DNA of 64,000 bases, from assembly GCF_026898115.1 (NCBI RefSeq), contig NZ_CP114036.1:2914001-2978000 (forward strand). Direction: 5' to 3'. The notes under the pieces were generated by a model that was given only the letters and a program-made list of their open reading frames with translations, did not search any database and was not told where the DNA came from. Of this stretch, positions 60,445-64,000 are shown in pieces (within the stretch, counting starts at the first letter, position 1; each line of letters opens with the position of its first letter). The translations under genes were made by a program, and so were the position numbers. The DNA is from Streptomyces sp. S465. Its GTDB lineage: Bacteria; Actinomycetota; Actinomycetes; Streptomycetales; Streptomycetaceae.

Positions 60445-61416
60445 ATGCGGGTCAGCGGGACACGCCGGAAGCGATCGGCGGCCGCTTCCTCGGCCACGCG
60501 TACGGTCGTGCGCCCGACCCCGCGCACCGCCCCGCGCACCGCGGGGCGCACTGGTGTGGTGCTGTTCACCACCGCCGCCGTGCTGAGCTCGGCGGGCTGC
60601 TTCGGCAGTTCGGACGACCCGTCCCGGCACGGTCCGGCCCGCGCCCAGAAGACACCCGGCGCCAAGACGGTCGTCTGGAACACCCGGCCGAGCTCGATCG
60701 CCTCCCTGGGCGACTCCATCACCCGCGGCTTCGACGCCTGCTCCGTCCTCTCCGACTGCCCCGAGGTGTCCTGGTCCACCGGCACCGATGTGCGGAGCCT
60801 CGCCCAGCGGCTGCTGCCCACCGCCACCGCCCGCGCGGGGACGAACGCCTGGAACTTCGCCAAGACCGGCGCGGTGGTGGCCGACCTCCCCGGCCAGATC
60901 GAGGCGGCCGCGGCCCACAAGCCGAAGCTGATCACCGTGATGATCGGCGCCAATGACGCCTGCCGGGACTCGGTCGACGACATGACCTCCACCGAGCAGT
61001 TCCGCACCACCTTCACCTCGGCCCTCACCCGGCTGCGCCGTGATCTGCCCAAGACCCAGGTGTATGTGGCCAGCGTGCCCAATCTGATGCGGCTGTGGTC
61101 GGAGGGGCGGAAGAACATCTTCGGCAGGCAGATCTGGAAGCTGGGCATCTGCCCGTCCATGCTGAAGGACTCCGACGCCATGGACGCGGCCTCCAACGAG
61201 CGGCGGCAGCGGGTGGCGGACCAGGTGACGGCGTACAACAAGGTGCTGAAGGACGTCTGCGGGCGGGATGTGCTGTGCCGGTACGACCCGGCGGTGCACG
61301 AGTACCGCTTCACGTCGGCCGAGCTGAGCAAATGGGACTGGTTCCACCCCAGCAAGCGGGGCCAGCAACAACTCGCCGACATGGCCTACCGCCGCATCGC
61401 GGAAGCCACGCCGTGA
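60445..61416 (+). CDS. SGNH/GDSL hydrolase lipoprotein
   Basis: 323-aa secreted esterase/lipase-like protein. Basic N-terminus, hydrophobic stretch and lipobox LSSAGC (Cys52) indicate a lipoprotein. Block I: IASLGDSITRGFDACS with nucleophile Ser91. Block III: ITVMIGANDACRDSV. Block V: WDWFHPSKRGQQQLA with the Asp-x-x-His pair. Cys-rich loops resemble the Streptomyces SGNH lipases. ATG 60445. Substrate unknown. Confidence 0.88.
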   Translation: MRVSGTRRKRSAAASSATRTVVRPTPRTAPRTAGRTGVVLFTTAAVLSSAGCFGSSDDPSRHGPARAQKTPGAKTVVWNTRPSSIASLGDSITRGFDACSVLSDCPEVSWSTGTDVRSLAQRLLPTATARAGTNAWNFAKTGAVVADLPGQIEAAAAHKPKLITVMIGANDACRDSVDDMTSTEQFRTTFTSALTRLRRDLPKTQVYVASVPNLMRLWSEGRKNIFGRQIWKLGICPSMLKDSDAMDAASNERRQRVADQVTAYNKVLKDVCGRDVLCRYDPAVHEYRFTSAELSKWDWFHPSKRGQQQLADMAYRRIAEATP

Positions 61417-62191
61417 TGGGGCCCGCCGCCACGTGATGGGGGCCGCCGCGTATGGGGGTCCGCCGCGTGGCCGCGTCCGCGCCCTGCCCCGGGCCGCGCC
61501 GCGGCCGGGGCCGATGACCGGACCGCGTCATACCCCAGGCAGCGACGTGGCCAGGAGCGCCACGTGACCGGAGCCGCGCCGTGACTCAGGCCACCACGTG
61601 CCCCGAGCCGCGCCCGTGCCCCGAGCCGCACCGCGACCCGAGCCGGGTCACGACCCAGGCCACCACGTGATCGGGGCCATCACGTAGCCCGAGCCGCGCC
61701 GTGACCCAGGCCGCCACATGACCGGGGCCACCACGTGCCCGGAGCCGCGCCGTGACCCAGGCCACCACGTGATCGGGGCCATCACGTGACCCGAGCCGTG
61801 CCGTGCCGTGACCCAGGCCGCCACGTGCCCCGAGCCGCGTCACAACCCAGGCCACCACCTGACCGGAGCCACCACCTGGCCCGAGCCGCACCGTGACCCA
61901 GGCCACCACGTACCCGGAGCCGCGCCGTGACCCGAGCCGCACCGTGACCCAGGCCGCCACGTGCCCCGAGCCGCGTCACAACCCAGGCCACCACCTGACC
62001 GGAGCCACCACCTGGCCCGAGCCGCGCCGTGGCCCAGGCCGCCACGTGACCGGGACCATCACGTGAGGCGAGCCGCGTCACGCCCCAGGCCACCGCCTGA
62101 CCCGCCCCGCCACCTGACGCGAGCCGGGTCACGGCCCAGGCCACCACGTGGCCGGAGCCACAACCCAGGTGCGCGGTCGTCGGTCGTCTTC
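61417..62191. repeat. Degenerate repeat array rich in CACGTG
   Basis: 775 bp with no credible gene, made of imperfect units of ~17/34/51 bp around CCACGTG, GAGCCGCGCCGTGACCCAGG and variants. It includes an exact 84-bp duplication at 61806-61889 and 61942-62025. Open frames on both strands result from the period being a multiple of three. Confidence 0.85.
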
Positions 62192-64000
62192 TCAGGGCAC
62201 GCGCACCGGTACCGACACACGGCGGTCGGCTACGCTGCGGCCCGCCTCCGCCGTATAGCTGCCGGGGACCAGCCGCCAGGCGCCCTTCGTCTCGTCCCAG
62301 ATCTCCGCCGCCCGGCGGGGCAGGGGGATGGCCGCCTCTGCCGTCTCCCCCGGGCCCGCGGTGACCGTGGCGAAGGCCGCGAGGCATCGCACGGGCCGCT
62401 CCTCGACGTCGTCCTCGGGCACGGTGAGGTAGATCTGCACCACCTCGCGCCCGGCCCGCTCCCCGGTGTTGCGGACCCGCACGGTCACGGTGCCCAGCGC
62501 TCCGTCGCCCTCTTCGGTGCCGTGCCCGCCGGTGGTCGGCGCGGGGGTGAAGTCCACCGCCTCGTAGGCCCAGTCGGTGTATCCGAGGCCGTGGCCGAAC
62601 CAGTACGCCGGAGCGGGTCCCTGTCGCCGCTCCCAGGCCCGGTAGCCGATGAACACGCCCTCGTCGTACACCAGCCGGCCCTCGCTCGGGGTCACGGCGC
62701 TCACCGGGGCGTCCGCAAGCCGCTCGGGCCAGGTCGTGGGCAGCCGCCCGCCGGGCTCCTCCGCGCCCAGCAGGACATCGGCGAGCGCGGCCCCCGCCTC
62801 CTGGCCCGGGAACCAGCTCAGCAGCACCGCGGCGACCTCCTCCCGCCAGTCCATCTCCACCGGGGAGCCGGCGTTGACCACCACCACGGTGGGGGTGCCG
62901 GTGGCGGCGACGCGCCGCACGAGCTCGTCCTGGCGGCCCGGCAGCCGCAGATGCTTCCGGTCGAACCCCTCGCTCTCGACCCGCTCGGTGGTGGCGACCA
63001 CCACCACGGCCACCTCGGCCGCCGAGGCCGCGGCGACGGCCTCCCGGATGAGTTCCTCGGCGTCCCGCTCCGGGGGCCGGTGCATCAGGCTGAAGCAGAC
63101 GGCGTCGAGAAATGCCTCCTCGTGCCGCGCCACCGCGCAGGTGAGGCTGACCTCCACCGGCTCGCCCGCCGTGAGCTCCACCTGGCCCCGCGGCACCGGT
63201 GAGCCCAGGAACGCCTCGAAGGGGTCGTCGACGGCCGCCGGGAGCTCCTCCCCTTCGAAGAGCACCTGCCCGTCCACGACCAGCCGGAGGCCGCCCAGCC
63301 CCCTGGTGCCGAAGGAGTGCGCGCCGCTCTCGCGCGGGGTGAAGGTGCCGACGGTCTCGACGGTGTGCAGTTCCTCGTAGCTCACCCCGTCGGGGAAGTC
63401 GCCGATCCACTGCACCTGCCCGCTGGGCAGCCGCGACTCGCCGAGCACCCGCCCGTCGGCGGCCCGGACCACGGCGCGCAGCTCGAATCCGTGGGCGGCG
63501 GGGGCGAGTTCGTCGGTGGGGTCGGCGCCCACGGCGTAGCTGAGCCGGACCTCCGGCGGCAGGGCGGCCCGCAGCCCGTCGAGCGGTGAGACCACATGGT
63601 CGGGGAAGACCACCGCCGAGCCGCCGCCCAGCACCCGCGCGTCCCGCGCCGCCGCGCCGATCAGGGCCAGCGACCGCACCCCGCCGGGACCGTGGACACC
63701 GAGGGGCAGCACCGCGTCCCGGCCGCCCGCGCCCTCGTTCCGCAGCAGCACGAAGGACCGCCGGGCGATCTCGCGGGCCAGCGCGTCCCCGTCGATCGGG
63801 CCGGGCCGGTCGGCGGGCGCGACGGCCGGGGCCGCTCCGTCCAGGACGCCGACCCGGGCGGCCAGGGTGAGCAGCCGCCGCACCGCCGCGTCCAGCTCCG
63901 CCTCGGTCACCCGGCCCGCGCGCACCGCCGCGGCCAGCGCATCGCCGTAGACGGTCCGCGGACCGGGCATCGCGACGTCGAGGCCGCCCTTCAGGCCGCG
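62192..64000 (-). CDS. GH3 family beta-glycosidase, C-terminal part (5' end outside window)
   Basis: At least 602 residues, open to the window edge. Visible: GLKGGLDVAMPGPRTVYGDA (end of the GH3 N-domain), the GH3 C-terminal domain (RRSFVLLRNEG, SLALIGAAARDARVLGGGSA), a PA14-like insert (TVETVGTFTPRESGAHSFGT), and a fibronectin-III-like end (TVRVRNTGERAGREVVQIYL). The domain order matches beta-glucosidases with a PA14 insert. The catalytic Asp nucleophile lies upstream of the window. No signal peptide can be judged. Sugar specificity unknown. Confidence 0.9.
   Translation of the reverse strand, partial: RGLKGGLDVAMPGPRTVYGDALAAAVRAGRVTEAELDAAVRRLLTLAARVGVLDGAAPAVAPADRPGPIDGDALAREIARRSFVLLRNEGAGGRDAVLPLGVHGPGGVRSLALIGAAARDARVLGGGSAVVFPDHVVSPLDGLRAALPPEVRLSYAVGADPTDELAPAAHGFELRAVVRAADGRVLGESRLPSGQVQWIGDFPDGVSYEELHTVETVGTFTPRESGAHSFGTRGLGGLRLVVDGQVLFEGEELPAAVDDPFEAFLGSPVPRGQVELTAGEPVEVSLTCAVARHEEAFLDAVCFSLMHRPPERDAEELIREAVAAASAAEVAVVVVATTERVESEGFDRKHLRLPGRQDELVRRVAATGTPTVVVVNAGSPVEMDWREEVAAVLLSWFPGQEAGAALADVLLGAEEPGGRLPTTWPERLADAPVSAVTPSEGRLVYDEGVFIGYRAWERRQGPAPAYWFGHGLGYTDWAYEAVDFTPAPTTGGHGTEEGDGALGTVTVRVRNTGERAGREVVQIYLTVPEDDVEERPVRCLAAFATVTAGPGETAEAAIPLPRRAAEIWDETKGAWRLVPGSYTAEAGRSVADRRVSVPVRVP

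Noticed and set aside
61586..61960. 124-codon frame with a 17-residue repeat (VVAWVTARLG type)
   Set aside because: Explained by the 51-bp period of the DNA array; no RBS, no conserved domain, and alternative frames are equally open.
61417..62191. CRISPR array
   Set aside because: Units are degenerate and have no regular repeat-spacer pattern.

Overview
This window is from a high-GC actinomycete, almost certainly Streptomyces. The support is the strongly GC-biased third codon positions (long antisense reading frames lie behind nearly every gene), frequent GTG/TTG starts, ATGA/GTGA-coupled operons, a ClpP3/ClpP4 pair with a PopR-like regulator, and a fasR-fabD-fabH-acpP-fabF cluster in the Streptomyces order. 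All calls come from reading the sequence; no database search was run.

Layout. 1-10.5 kb: core and stress genes. These are a DoxX protein (cut by the window start), a DedA protein, a lytic transglycosylase, an alpha/beta hydrolase, popR, the clpP3-clpP4 operon, an MFS/TetR divergon, a second TetR divergent from a peroxiredoxin-like protein, and an amidase. 10.5-22.9 kb: a decayed accessory region ending at a tRNA-Val(UAC) gene. It holds a ~270-bp duplication around an SDR-TetR cassette, a SLOG-like gene with a 3' frameshift, the C-terminal stump of a graspetide-type ATP-grasp ligase coupled to its methyltransferase, XRE/TPR regulators (one with an eroded DNA-binding domain), a three-gene coupled module encoding two Cys-rich proteins and a small hydrophobic protein, methyltransferase and HTH fragments, and an IS1182-type transposase with one internal stop. 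Two TGTGGCATC repeats 11 bp apart lie beside the tRNA and may be remains of an integrase arm site.

23-38.5 kb: a Ter (tellurium/stress) neighbourhood. It has four TerD-superfamily proteins, a DUF475/TerC-like membrane protein and a biosynthetic module (C-C bond lyase, PRTase-TRSP, StiP-PELOTA, HAD phosphatase). Two genes here carry apparent single-base frameshifts: PRTase-TRSP and an O-methyltransferase. Next come ahpE, a DUF3052 gene and aceE, a grouping also known in mycobacteria.

41.8-53 kb: a secreted I36 inhibitor-like protein, an MFS/TetR efflux divergon, a DUF1023 hydrolase, a DUF4429/SHOCT protein followed by a two-component system, an aldo/keto reductase-MerR operon, a serine beta-lactamase-like protein and a pirin. 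53.2-58.2 kb: the fatty-acid synthase II cluster with its activator FasR. 58.2-64 kb: a tandem minisatellite built from the stop-codon hairpin of the adjacent dehydrogenase, a DUF3145 gene, an SGNH-hydrolase lipoprotein, a second repeat array, and a GH3 glycosidase cut by the window end.
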